DNA of 64,000 nt from Methylacidimicrobium sp. AP8 (GTDB lineage Bacteria; Verrucomicrobiota; Verrucomicrobiia; Methylacidiphilales; Methylacidiphilaceae): positions 1,426,001 through 1,490,000 of the forward strand of contig NZ_LR797830.1 in NCBI RefSeq assembly GCF_903064525.1. The letters are read 5' to 3'. Both the position numbers and the translations under genes were made by a program. How positions within the stretch are numbered: the stretch's first letter is position 1; the number at the start of each line of letters is the position of its first letter. Shown piece by piece: positions 52,267-61,537 of this stretch. A model generated the notes under the pieces. That model saw only the letters and a list, made by a program, of their open reading frames with translations. It ran no database searches and was not told the origin of the DNA.

Positions 52267-53880
52267 TCATCCGCCGATCAAGTTCGCAATCTGCCGGCGC
52301 ACGCGATGGATCCCCCGAATCACCTCTTCCTCGACAGAGGAGCCGCCGCGCCGGTGACGGACCGCCTTTCTTTTTCCCTCGACCGTCTTGTTTGTGCCGC
52401 TTCCCCGATTCCGGGCGGCCGTTGCCGGCCGCTCATCCGGTTGCTCTTCGGCGGTCTCCTCCGGTGCCGGATTGAACGGCTCCTCCGTGGCCGGAGCATG
52501 GCCTGTGGAAGCGGTCCAGGCCGTCCGGCTGCTCGGAGGCGGTTCCGCCTCCTCCCGGGCCGCCGCTCGTCCGCCGGCCCCCGCTCCGGCGGAAGCCGGC
52601 TGCGTCGATCGGCTCCGGTTCATCTCCGCCTGCAGGTCCGCCACCCGGGCCTGCAGATCGTTGCGCTGGCTCGTCACGGAGGTCAACAGCCGCTCCTCCC
52701 GTTGCCTCGTCCGGGCCAGCTCGTCCTCGAGCTTCCGGACCCGGTCCTTGAGGGCCGCCACTTCCGAGCTGTTTGCCGTGGTCGTGGTCTCCAAGCGGCG
52801 AATCTCCTTTTTCGCTTGCAGCCGCGTCAGCTCCGCCTGCAGGCGCTCCATTTGGGAACGGAGCTGCGCCACCTCCTGGAACTGCGCGACCTGCGGGCTT
52901 TCCGCCTGGAGTTGGCGCTGCTCTTTCTGAGCCTGGGCCAACTGGCTCTCCAGCCGCTGGACCGTCGCCTCGAGCTGAATGACCCGCTCGGCTCCCTGCC
53001 CACCGCCCCCGGCCGCCTGGGCGGCCGCCTCCTGAGCGGCCTTCACCCGGGACAGCTCCGCCTGCAGCGTGACCACCTGCCCGCCTAGCTCCTTCATCTT
53101 CTCTTCGACCGCCCTCCGCTCCTTCGCCTTCTCTTGGGCCGTCCTCGCTCGGGCCAGCTGTCCCTCGAGATCCTCCAGCCTCTTTTGCAGCCGGGCGCTC
53201 TCCTCCCGGTTCTTGCCTTCCTTGTTGAGCTCGGCGAGCTGCGCGCGCAGCGCGGCGACCTCCCCCGAGAGCGAGCCGATCTTCGCAATCTCGGCTTGGA
53301 TGGCCGCATCCTCGGCGAGCTGCTTGGCCCGGGCCGCCTTCAGCTCGGAAAGCTCTCCCTGGAGGTTCCGCAAGAGATCGCGAAGCTCGAAGAGCTGCCG
53401 GTTCACCGCGGCCTTGTCGGCGATGTTTTCCTGGCTCGCCTCGAGCTTCGCCAGCTTGTCCTCCAGCTCCTGGAGACGTCCCTCCACGGGCGAACCCGGC
53501 GGGTTGGCGGAAGCGGCGGGCCCCCCCGCCATCCGCTTCTCCACCTCGGCGAGCTGCTTGCGCACGTATCCCAAGCGATACTCCACGATCTGCCTTTCCC
53601 AGTTCGGATACGCCTCCTGGAGCTTCTCCAGCGCCGCCTGCGCCTCCCGGTATTGTTGCGCCGCCTTCGTATAGTACCCCTGCCCGGCGGCGCGGTCGGC
53701 GTTTTGGATCTCCACGTAAATCTGCAAAAAGCGATCCTGCGGCGAGTTGCCGGCCGTCGCGGGCAGAGCCCTCAGCGGCCATACGGCCGCGAAGCCGGCG
53801 GCGCCGAAAATTACCAACAGGCTCCCGAAACGCCGTCCCTGCTGCCTCATGTGGCGACCGATCCCGCTCCCTTTGCCCAT
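52267..53880 (-). CDS. exported coiled-coil protein
   Basis: 537 residues from the ATG at 53880, which has GGGGAG eight bases upstream. An N-terminal hydrophobic segment (SLLVIFGAAGFAAVWPL) is followed by a short helical repeat resembling a TPR (YYTKAAQQYREAQAALEKLQ). From about 150 to 435 the protein is a long coiled coil with alternating Leu/Ala heptads and few breaks. The last 100 residues are Pro/Glu/Thr-rich and then Arg/Lys-rich. A structural or scaffold role in the envelope is inferred. Not recognised as a named family. Confidence 0.75.
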   Translation of the reverse strand: MGKGSGIGRHMRQQGRRFGSLLVIFGAAGFAAVWPLRALPATAGNSPQDRFLQIYVEIQNADRAAGQGYYTKAAQQYREAQAALEKLQEAYPNWERQIVEYRLGYVRKQLAEVEKRMAGGPAASANPPGSPVEGRLQELEDKLAKLEASQENIADKAAVNRQLFELRDLLRNLQGELSELKAARAKQLAEDAAIQAEIAKIGSLSGEVAALRAQLAELNKEGKNREESARLQKRLEDLEGQLARARTAQEKAKERRAVEEKMKELGGQVVTLQAELSRVKAAQEAAAQAAGGGGQGAERVIQLEATVQRLESQLAQAQKEQRQLQAESPQVAQFQEVAQLRSQMERLQAELTRLQAKKEIRRLETTTTANSSEVAALKDRVRKLEDELARTRQREERLLTSVTSQRNDLQARVADLQAEMNRSRSTQPASAGAGAGGRAAAREEAEPPPSSRTAWTASTGHAPATEEPFNPAPEETAEEQPDERPATAARNRGSGTNKTVEGKRKAVRHRRGGSSVEEEVIRGIHRVRRQIANLIGG

Positions 53881-53929
53881 CGTCGTCTCCCCGGCAAACA
53901 TTACTTTAACGATCCGGAGCCATCCTTGG

Positions 53930-56296
53930 CTATGCCCGAGGCGCATCCGATCCTACCGTTTTTCGTGGCATTGCGGAATCCGTGGCTGCGCCTGGCCGCC
54001 GCGGGCCCCTCTCCGGAAGGCGCCGCACGGTCAGGAGCTCGGTTCCCCGCTCGTCGATCGTCTTGACCGCGATCCGCCGATGCGTTCCCGGCTCGAAGAA
54101 GGCGCTCCGCCTCGCCTCCGGACCCTCCTGCCGCTCGGCCTCCGCCGTTTTCCGCAGCAGACGCCGCACCTCCGCCCACGCATCCGTCCGCGGAAAGACC
54201 GCCTCCCCCGGCCGGAAGCAGACCCCGTCGTAGTCGGCGTCGAGGAACCACGCAGGCAACTGTTCGCCCCGGCAAATCTCGCATGCGCCCGTCAGCGGGT
54301 CGATCCGTTTCATGCCGAGCAGATCGACTCTCCACCTCTCCGGATCACCCGCTCGCGGGGCGCGCCGCAGCCGGATCTCGGGGACCCCGCTCAAGCTGAA
54401 GAGCTGGCTGGCGCGCGTCGCCTTGAGCCGCCCGCCCATGAGCAGATCGAGGCTCGCCTGCACGTAGGAGAGCCGCCGTCTTCCCCGGCTCTCCTTCCGC
54501 AGCCGCTCCAAACCGCCGGCGTCGATCGCAAATCCTACCAGGAAGAGAATCCGGTATCCTTTTCGCGCCGCTTCCCGCGCGGCGTCCCGCACCAAAGCCT
54601 CCCCGACCGGGTCCTTTTCCGTCCCGAAGGCGATCCCCACCCGCTCGCCCGCCAGCTCGGCCTCTGCTCCCAAAACCGAGGGCCGGTCGGGGGCGCGGAT
54701 CTTTTCCAGAACGATTCTCTTCCGGCCGGCAGCCTCGAAGACCGGGGAGCGGCGGAGCGCCTCCCGCATCTGTTCGGCAAACAAGCGGTCCGCTCCGGTC
54801 GGCTCCCGGCACGGCGCGCTCGCCGGCAGGATCCCCTCCACCGAAAACGGTCCGGAGAGCCGGATTCCGGACGCCCGCTCCGGCCGGTCGACCAGCAGCT
54901 CCTCCGCCGCCGGCCGGCCCTTGGCGAGCGCTCCCAAGGTCAGGTGGGGCACGATTCCGCCGACCTCCTCCCCTTCCGGTTCCGCCGCCGCGCGTAGACG
55001 AATCCCCGCCGGCCCCCGCTCGGGCAGGCGCAGCGCGTAGTCCGGATGGGCGGCCGTCAGCAGGCGCATCCGGATGAGCGCGATGGAAACCGGAGCCGCG
55101 TCGATGCAGATCCAGCGCCGTCCCCAGCGCTCGGCGACCAGCGCCGCCGTCCCGCCGCCGCCGGTCGGATCGAGAAGAAGATCTCCGGGGTCGCTCGTCA
55201 TGAGCAGGCAGCGTTCCACCACCCTTGCGACCGTCTCCACGACGTAGCCGCGGTTCCGCTGAAAGCTCGGCCGCACATCCGACCAGTGATTGGTCAGGCC
55301 CGCCATCGGGAAATCAGACAGATAGCGCTTGTACATGAGCGTCCGGCCGCTCACTACGAGCCGCCCCATTTCCGCCAGCCGCTCCATCCCTTCCCGCGTC
55401 GTCTTCCAATGGCTGTTCGGGTAGGGCCGGAACGTCCGGCCGGCGAAGGAGAACGCGAAGCTCCCCCGCTCGCTGGCTCCGGCGCTCCGCAAGTCGCCGA
55501 GGGCGAACACCTTTGCTCCCGGCGGCAGGAGTCCGGGATGGGCCTCCTCGGCCGGGGAGAGCTTGCGGTGGCTTCCGTCGGGCAGCTCCACCCAGCGGTA
55601 GTGCAAGGCCCCTTCGGCCCCTGGTCGCTTTGCCCGGTACAGGGGGCGGTATTTGACCAGCTCCTTCCGCTTCGCATACCAGAGCAGATAATCCGACACC
55701 CCGGGCAGAAGGTTTCCGGGGAAGGCCGAGGTCTTCCGAAACGAGATGAGGCTCACAAAGTTCTTCTCGCCGAAGACTCCGTCCAGCACGAACCGCACGT
55801 GGTGGAGATTCTCCTCGCCGATCTGGAGAAAGAGGCTGCCCGTCGGGTGGAGCAGATCCCGACAGAGAAGGAGCCGTTCCCGCAGGTGGTCCAAATAGGA
55901 GGAAAGTCCGTATTGCCACGCATCGCGGTAGGCCTTCACCCGCTCCGGGCCGCGCTCGGCTTCCCCGTCTTTCCGGGCAAACGGCTCGAAGCAGGAAGAG
56001 AAGTTCACCCCGTACGGAGGATCGAAATAGATCGTCTGCACCTCACCTTTTCGCCCCTCGCGCAGGAGAAGGGATTCCATGACGCGCGCCGAGTCCCCCC
56101 AGATCAGCCGGTTCTCCCAGCCGCCGGGAAACCGGTAGCTTCGGAGGGCCGGGCGCGATCCCTCGGCAGCCCCTCCCCGGAACCGGCCCGCCACGATCCG
56201 CTCGGCGGAGATCCGTTCCCGGCAAAAGAGGGGGCAGGACTCTCCAGGGCCGCAGCCGATCGGCGGCCGCACGACAGGAAGAACATCGCTCTGCAT
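53930..56296 (-). CDS. orphan DNA (adenine or cytosine-N4) methyltransferase, beta class
   Basis: 788 residues. The catalytic DPPY motif (TIYFDPPYGVNF, near residue 95) precedes the SAM motif (DPTGGGGTAALVAERWG, near 380), the order of beta-class enzymes such as type III Mod subunits. A region between them with FRKTSAFPGNLLPGVSDYLL serves as target recognition. The C-terminal third is unlike the catalytic core and ends with LDADYDGVCFRPGEAVF and RIAVKTIDERGTELLTV, a module I recall from methyltransferases paired with helicases. No restriction or helicase gene is next to it. N6-adenine or N4-cytosine specificity cannot be told. Confidence 0.85.
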   Translation of the reverse strand: MQSDVLPVVRPPIGCGPGESCPLFCRERISAERIVAGRFRGGAAEGSRPALRSYRFPGGWENRLIWGDSARVMESLLLREGRKGEVQTIYFDPPYGVNFSSCFEPFARKDGEAERGPERVKAYRDAWQYGLSSYLDHLRERLLLCRDLLHPTGSLFLQIGEENLHHVRFVLDGVFGEKNFVSLISFRKTSAFPGNLLPGVSDYLLWYAKRKELVKYRPLYRAKRPGAEGALHYRWVELPDGSHRKLSPAEEAHPGLLPPGAKVFALGDLRSAGASERGSFAFSFAGRTFRPYPNSHWKTTREGMERLAEMGRLVVSGRTLMYKRYLSDFPMAGLTNHWSDVRPSFQRNRGYVVETVARVVERCLLMTSDPGDLLLDPTGGGGTAALVAERWGRRWICIDAAPVSIALIRMRLLTAAHPDYALRLPERGPAGIRLRAAAEPEGEEVGGIVPHLTLGALAKGRPAAEELLVDRPERASGIRLSGPFSVEGILPASAPCREPTGADRLFAEQMREALRRSPVFEAAGRKRIVLEKIRAPDRPSVLGAEAELAGERVGIAFGTEKDPVGEALVRDAAREAARKGYRILFLVGFAIDAGGLERLRKESRGRRRLSYVQASLDLLMGGRLKATRASQLFSLSGVPEIRLRRAPRAGDPERWRVDLLGMKRIDPLTGACEICRGEQLPAWFLDADYDGVCFRPGEAVFPRTDAWAEVRRLLRKTAEAERQEGPEARRSAFFEPGTHRRIAVKTIDERGTELLTVRRLPERGPRRPGAATDSAMPRKTVGSDAPRA

Positions 56297-57236
56297 CCCG
56301 GCTCGTCTCTGGCTGCCTACTCCCTCGGCAGCCGGGGAGCAACGTTTTTCGTTAGGATTGTCGTAAGCAGACCAGGCGAAGACCGCGAGGAGGGGTGAGG
56401 CTATCGCTGGCGCTGCCCGGCCGCGGTGCCGAACCGCCGGCCGATCCTCCCCCTCGCCGGTCGACTCCCCGTCGGGGGGCGGCCCGGCGGACCGCTTCTT
56501 CCCCAGGCGCCGCTCCCGGTCCGTCCCGAGGGAAAGCAGGGGTTGGGCTTCGCGAGGCCCCGAGCAGGCCTGAATCGCTTCCGACCGCCCGATCCCGGGA
56601 TACCGGGCGGGGGACGGAAGGAGCGGCGCGCTGCCTCAAGCCTCGGAAGCTTTCCCGGCAGGCGAATCCCCGAGCGCTTCAGGGTGAGGGGGCGTCGGCG
56701 GGGAGTCCGCCCTCCCTCGATCCGCAGACGGCTTCCCGGCCAATCGCATTCGGTGCCGAAACGGGGGAGGGGTCGGCGGGGACCACCGGATCGCCGCATA
56801 AGAGACGACGCCGACGTACCGGATGCGGTAGGGCGTCGCGAGAGCCACCGCTTCCGTTCTCGGCGAGCCGAAACCGCCGCTGCGGGCAGAAATCAGCCCG
56901 ACTACCTTTACTAGGGCTTGGCGGGGGCGGTGCGGGAAACCGCCATCCCTTTTCCCATGCAGTCCTCACCGGAGCCCGCCTTTCCTTCCGTCGGCTACCG
57001 GAGCGGTTGCCGGATGGCTCCGACAGCGGCCGCGCCGGGCGTCCCGGCAACCGCCCCGCATGCCGCCGGAAGCGCGAGGAGCGCGCCATTCCGGAGGGCC
57101 ATAAATTGGCGCGGCCTTGATCGCCCACCAAGAATCGGGCCGCGAATCGGCGGAATGCTTTCTTGTTTTCTAGGCATTCGACGTGCCGGCGGAAAAGGCG
57201 TCTGGCTTGCCGGGACGGAGCGGATCGTTCTCCGGG
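56297..57236. other. 940-base gap without a recognised gene
   Basis: Open frames exist on both strands but none has a protein pattern I can support; composition is GC-rich with short self-complementary runs such as CGATCCCGGGATACCGGG. No tRNA, SRP RNA, tmRNA or RNase P signature was seen. An RNA gene of unknown type or a decayed gene cannot be excluded. Confidence 0.5.
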
Positions 57237-57317
57237 TGCGCTCGAGAGGATTTGAACCTCCACGGGTTGCCCCACTAGAACCTGAATCTAGCGCGTCTGC
57301 CGTTCCGCCACGAGCGC
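57237..57317 (-). tRNA. tRNA-Leu (anticodon CAG)
   Basis: Minus-strand class II tRNA of 81 nt. Acceptor GCGCTCG pairs with CGAGCGC, discriminator A as for leucine, anticodon stem-loop CTAGA-TTCAGGT-TCTAG with anticodon CAG, a long variable arm and a T arm with GGTTCAAATCC. No encoded CCA. Confidence 0.97.
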
Positions 57318-57545
57318 GAAGCTGAAAGATAGCTTGGCGCGGAAGAGAGCCTCCGTCAACCCTTTCTCGGGCGCCTTTTCCCGGTCGCTTCCGGCATGAG
57401 TCCTGCTATCCGATGCCCAGACCATGTGCGTCCCAACAGCGAGGGCGATCCGGCATGGGAGGCCGAAGGAGCTTCCGTTCGGCCGACGCGCCGCCCTCGA
57501 TTGGGGCTTGACCGCCCGCGGTTGCCGCCAAAGATTTCTCCTTTC

Positions 57546-60002
57546 ATGACCTCCTGTCCCGGATCCTTCCGTTTCGTCAAGGAAACCACCCCGGACGCGA
57601 TCCGCGAATGCGCCATCGCCCACCTACGCTTCACCCTGGCCCGCTTCCCCAAGAGCGCGACGCCGCGGGACTGGTGGCTGGCCACTTCGCTCATGGCGCG
57701 CGATTTCCTGGTGGAACGCCTGCTCGCGACGCAGGAAGCGCACAGGGCGAGCGGCGTCCGCCGGGTCTACTACCTCTCGCTCGAATACTTCCTAGGCCGC
57801 CTGCTGCGCCAGAATCTGCTCAACTTGGGCCTCTGGGACCTCACCTCCGAGGCGCTCCGGCCGGTCGGCGTCGACCTCGAGGAGATCTGCCAGGAGGAGG
57901 CGGAGATGGGGCTCGGGAACGGCGGCTTGGGCCGGCTCGCCGCCTGCTTCCTCGAGTCGCTGGCCACCCTGGGGCTGCCCGCGATCGGCTACGGGATCCA
58001 TTACGAGTTCGGTCTCTTCCAGCAGGACTTTCAACGGGGCTACCAGATCGAACGGCCGGATGATTGGCACCGGTTCGGGACTCCGTGGGAAATCCTCCAT
58101 CCGGAGCTCTCCCAGACGGTCCACCTCTACGGGAGGACCGAACACCGGGAGGGAGGCTGTTATTGGACCGACTACCGCGACATCCTGGGCCTTCCCTTCG
58201 ACATTCCGATCGTCGGCTACGGGGGAAAGACGGTCAACTTCCTCCGCCTCTGGAGCGCCAAGTCGACCAAGGAGTTCGACCTCGAAGCATTCAACCGGGG
58301 AGGCTACTTCGAGGCGGTCGAGGAAAAGAGCTTCGCCGAATCGATCACCAAGGTCCTCTACCCGAACGACAAGACCGAGAACGGCAAGGCGCTGCGCCTG
58401 GTCCAGCAATACTTCTTCGTCGCCTGCTCCCTTCGGGACATTCTGCGGCGGTTCGAAGCGGAGCATCGCGACGGGACTCTTCTTCCGGACAAGGTTGTGA
58501 TCCACCTCAACGACACCCATCCGGCCCTCGCCATCGTCGAGCTGATGCGGATCCTGATCGACGAGAAGCGGATGGCATGGGAGAAGGCGTGGGATTGGGT
58601 CACCCGGATCTTCGCCTACACCAACCACACGCTGCTTCCGGAAGCGCTCGAAACCTGGCCGGTCCCCCTCTTCCACCGAGTCCTTCCCCGCCATCTCGAG
58701 ATTCTCTACGAGATCAACCGGCGGCTGCTCGACACCGTTTCGGAGACGGGCGAAGCCGCGGACGCCCGGCGCCGGGCGATCTCGCTCTTCGAGGAGAGCC
58801 ATCCCAAGGCGGTCCGGATGGCCCATCTAGCCGTGGTCGGAAGCTTTTCGGTCAACGGCGTCTCGGCTCTCCACTCGGAGCTCCTCCGGAGCCGCCTCTT
58901 CCCCGAGTTCGCGGCTCTCTTTCCCGGCAAGTTTCGGAATGTGACCAACGGGATCACCCCTCGGGTCTGGCTCCTGGGGGCCAACCCGGGGCTGGCCTCC
59001 CTCTTGACGGAGACCCTGGGAGAGGGGTGGATCACCGATCTCTCGCGCCTCGAGGGGCTGCGGACGTTCCTTGACGACGCCTCCTTCCGGGAGCGGTACG
59101 CCGCGATCAAGCGGGCAAACAAGCTCCGGCTCGCCGACCGCCTGCGCGACTGGTGCGGCCTCGACGCCGACCCGAACGCGCTCTTCGATGTGCAGGTCAA
59201 GCGGATCCATGAATACAAGCGGCAGCACCTCAACCTCCTCCACATTCTCTGGCTCTATCGGAGGATCCTCGAGAACCCCAGGGAGGAGTTTCCGCCCCGC
59301 TTATTCCTCTTCGCCGGCAAGGCCGCCCCCGGCTACGACCTGGCCAAGTGCATCATCAAGGCGATCCACGCGGTGGCGGACCGGATCAACGGCGACCCCT
59401 TAGCGTTCGGACGGCTGCAAGTCGCCTTCGTCCCGAACTACGGCGTCTGGCGCGCCTCCCTCATCATCCCCGCCGCCGACCTTTCCGAGCAGATCTCGAC
59501 TGCGGGCAAGGAAGCCTCCGGCACCGGCAACATGAAGCTGGCCCTCAACGGAGCGGTCACGATCGGCACCTTGGACGGAGCCAACGTCGAGATCCGGGAA
59601 GCGGTCGGCCCGGAGAACATCTTCATCTTCGGGCTAACGGCCGAAGAGGTCGCCGACCGGGTACAAAAGGGGTACAACCCCTGGGAGATCTACGAGGCTG
59701 ATCCGGAAATCCGGGCGATTCTCGACTGGATCGGCTCTGGCGACCTGACCCCAGGGGAGCCGGCCTCGGTGCTGGCCCCTCTCCGATCGAGCCTCCTCGA
59801 GGGGGGGGACCCCTTCCTGGTGCTCGCCGATTTCGCGGCCTACCTGGCCGCCCAGCGTCAGGCCGAGCGCGCCTACCGCGATAAGTCCCGGTGGCTCTCG
59901 ATGGCCGTGCAGAACACCGCTTCGGTCGGGCGGTTTTCGAGCGACCGCGCCATTCGCGAGTACGCGGAAGGCATCTGGCGGATCGCCCCGGCGGCCGGTT
60001 AA
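57546..60002 (+). CDS. glgP: glycogen phosphorylase
   Basis: 818 residues. RVYYLSLEYFLGRLLRQNLL, EEAEMGLGNGGLGRLAACFL, NFLRLWSAK and the PLP-lysine region GKEASGTGNMKLALNG are standard. It releases glucose-1-phosphate from alpha-1,4-glucan with phosphate. The ATG at 57546 precedes the family homology; the frame runs 50 codons upstream without support. Shine-Dalgarno is weak. The stop overlaps that of the convergent MFS gene (TTAA, 59999-60002). Pgm at 7-9 kb would handle the product. Confidence 0.98.
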   Translation: MTSCPGSFRFVKETTPDAIRECAIAHLRFTLARFPKSATPRDWWLATSLMARDFLVERLLATQEAHRASGVRRVYYLSLEYFLGRLLRQNLLNLGLWDLTSEALRPVGVDLEEICQEEAEMGLGNGGLGRLAACFLESLATLGLPAIGYGIHYEFGLFQQDFQRGYQIERPDDWHRFGTPWEILHPELSQTVHLYGRTEHREGGCYWTDYRDILGLPFDIPIVGYGGKTVNFLRLWSAKSTKEFDLEAFNRGGYFEAVEEKSFAESITKVLYPNDKTENGKALRLVQQYFFVACSLRDILRRFEAEHRDGTLLPDKVVIHLNDTHPALAIVELMRILIDEKRMAWEKAWDWVTRIFAYTNHTLLPEALETWPVPLFHRVLPRHLEILYEINRRLLDTVSETGEAADARRRAISLFEESHPKAVRMAHLAVVGSFSVNGVSALHSELLRSRLFPEFAALFPGKFRNVTNGITPRVWLLGANPGLASLLTETLGEGWITDLSRLEGLRTFLDDASFRERYAAIKRANKLRLADRLRDWCGLDADPNALFDVQVKRIHEYKRQHLNLLHILWLYRRILENPREEFPPRLFLFAGKAAPGYDLAKCIIKAIHAVADRINGDPLAFGRLQVAFVPNYGVWRASLIIPAADLSEQISTAGKEASGTGNMKLALNGAVTIGTLDGANVEIREAVGPENIFIFGLTAEEVADRVQKGYNPWEIYEADPEIRAILDWIGSGDLTPGEPASVLAPLRSSLLEGGDPFLVLADFAAYLAAQRQAERAYRDKSRWLSMAVQNTASVGRFSSDRAIREYAEGIWRIAPAAG

Positions 60003-61525
60003 GAGGACGGGGGGCGCTTCTTGGCGAGCGGGGTGCAGACCAGGATCGCCAGGCCGAGGAAGCACCAGGAGCAGAACCGGAAAACGTCCTCGGTGGCCAG
60101 GATTGCGGCATGGCTCGCGGCATAGCGGCCCAGGAGCCCGATCGCCTGCAGCGGGGAGGCCCCCGTCTGAAGAAGCCGGTCGGCCGCCCAGCCGAAGGCG
60201 GGGTCGCCCCAGGGCGCGGTTTCGACCAGGCGGGTCTGCTGGAAGGCCGTCCTATGGGTCAACAGGGCTCCCAGGAGGCCGGGCCCCCAGCTCATCGCGT
60301 ACGTGCGCACCAGGACCAAGGTTTGGCTCGCCGCGCTTTCCCGGTGGCGAGGAGTGCCTTGCAGGGCGACCGCGGTCAGGGTGGCGACCCCTCCTAGACA
60401 GAACCCCTGCAGGACCTGCGATCCCAGCAGGTAGGTATACCAAGATCTCCTTCCGAAGTAGTCATAGGTGCTCACCCAGTAGGCGTAGGCGGCGAAGCCG
60501 GCGAGATAGAACGCCGAAGGCCAGCGCGGATCGACGTGGCGGTTGAGATAGGTGGCGAGAATCCAGCCGGCGGGAGCTAAAAGGAACACGGAGAGCATCG
60601 AACGGGCGGCCAGATCCGGGGTATAGCCTTCGAGGGTCTGGAGATTGCCCAGGAGCAACGAGAGCATGCCGAAGGCGAGCAGGAGCAGGGTCGAGCCAGC
60701 CAAGACACCGATCGTGTAGTGCGGCTGCAGGAAGATCCGGACGTCGATGAGCGGCTCCTTCTCCCCCAGCTCCCAGATCGCGAAGGCGACCAGGGAAAGC
60801 ACGCCCGCCGCGGCCAGCGCGACCACGAAGGTCGAGTTGTACCAGTCTTCGTCCTGCCCCCGGACGATCAGGGTTTGGAGGGAGAGCATCGAGATGAGCA
60901 GCAGCCCGAGTCCCACCCCATCGAACCGGTAGGGGACGGGCTCCTCCCGGCGCCGGGGCAGAACCGCCCAGAGAAGGCCGCCGAGGAAAAGATGGAGAAG
61001 CGCCGCGATGAAGAAGAACCCGCGCCAGCCCACCGCTTCCTCCAAAACGCCGCCGACGTTGGGGCCGAAGGCGAAGGTGCTCCCCAAGAGCAGGCCGAAG
61101 CCCGTGATCACGTTGGGCCACCGTTCGGGGGGATGGAAGCGCAACGTGAGGAACTGGGCGAGGATCATCGCCGTTCCGGAAAAAAAGCCGAGCACCAGCC
61201 GGAGCACGAGAAAGAGGTAGAAATCGCCGGTCAGCCCGCAGAGGAAGGAGACCGCGCTGAGGCCGTAGCAGGAGGCCAGGAGCGACGGAACGCTCCGGAA
61301 GCGGCGGGAGACAAAGGGCGCCAGGAACATCCCCAAGCCCCTTCCGGCGAAGAAGACCGCCGAGGTCCAGGTCGCATGGCTCGGGCTCTGCCCCATATCG
61401 CCCACCGTGTAGAGGGTGAACGCCGCATAGGAGGAGGAGCCGTAAAGGGCGAGGAGGAACTCCAAGGGGAGGACGAGATGAACGGCCCAGAAGCGCCATC
61501 CGCGCAGAGGGATTTCGGGCTTCAT
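59999..61525 (-). CDS. MFS drug transporter, DHA2/EmrB-like
   Basis: 508 residues with about 14 hydrophobic segments, the DHA2 count. Motif-A-like RFRSVPSL and the GTAMILAQFLTLRF, GFGLLLGSTFAFGPNVGGVL region are as in EmrB-type proteins. It lies 12 bases after the HlyD gene and would form the inner-membrane pump of a tripartite efflux system. Substrate cannot be inferred. Confidence 0.88.
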   Translation of the reverse strand: MKPEIPLRGWRFWAVHLVLPLEFLLALYGSSSYAAFTLYTVGDMGQSPSHATWTSAVFFAGRGLGMFLAPFVSRRFRSVPSLLASCYGLSAVSFLCGLTGDFYLFLVLRLVLGFFSGTAMILAQFLTLRFHPPERWPNVITGFGLLLGSTFAFGPNVGGVLEEAVGWRGFFFIAALLHLFLGGLLWAVLPRRREEPVPYRFDGVGLGLLLISMLSLQTLIVRGQDEDWYNSTFVVALAAAGVLSLVAFAIWELGEKEPLIDVRIFLQPHYTIGVLAGSTLLLLAFGMLSLLLGNLQTLEGYTPDLAARSMLSVFLLAPAGWILATYLNRHVDPRWPSAFYLAGFAAYAYWVSTYDYFGRRSWYTYLLGSQVLQGFCLGGVATLTAVALQGTPRHRESAASQTLVLVRTYAMSWGPGLLGALLTHRTAFQQTRLVETAPWGDPAFGWAADRLLQTGASPLQAIGLLGRYAASHAAILATEDVFRFCSWCFLGLAILVCTPLAKKRPPSS

Positions 61526-61537
61526 CGAACCGGCGTC

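Noticed and set aside
56679-57275. Minus-strand frame starting MGQPVEVQILSSAPG
   Set aside because: Its start is a translation of the tRNA-Leu gene, a common artefact.
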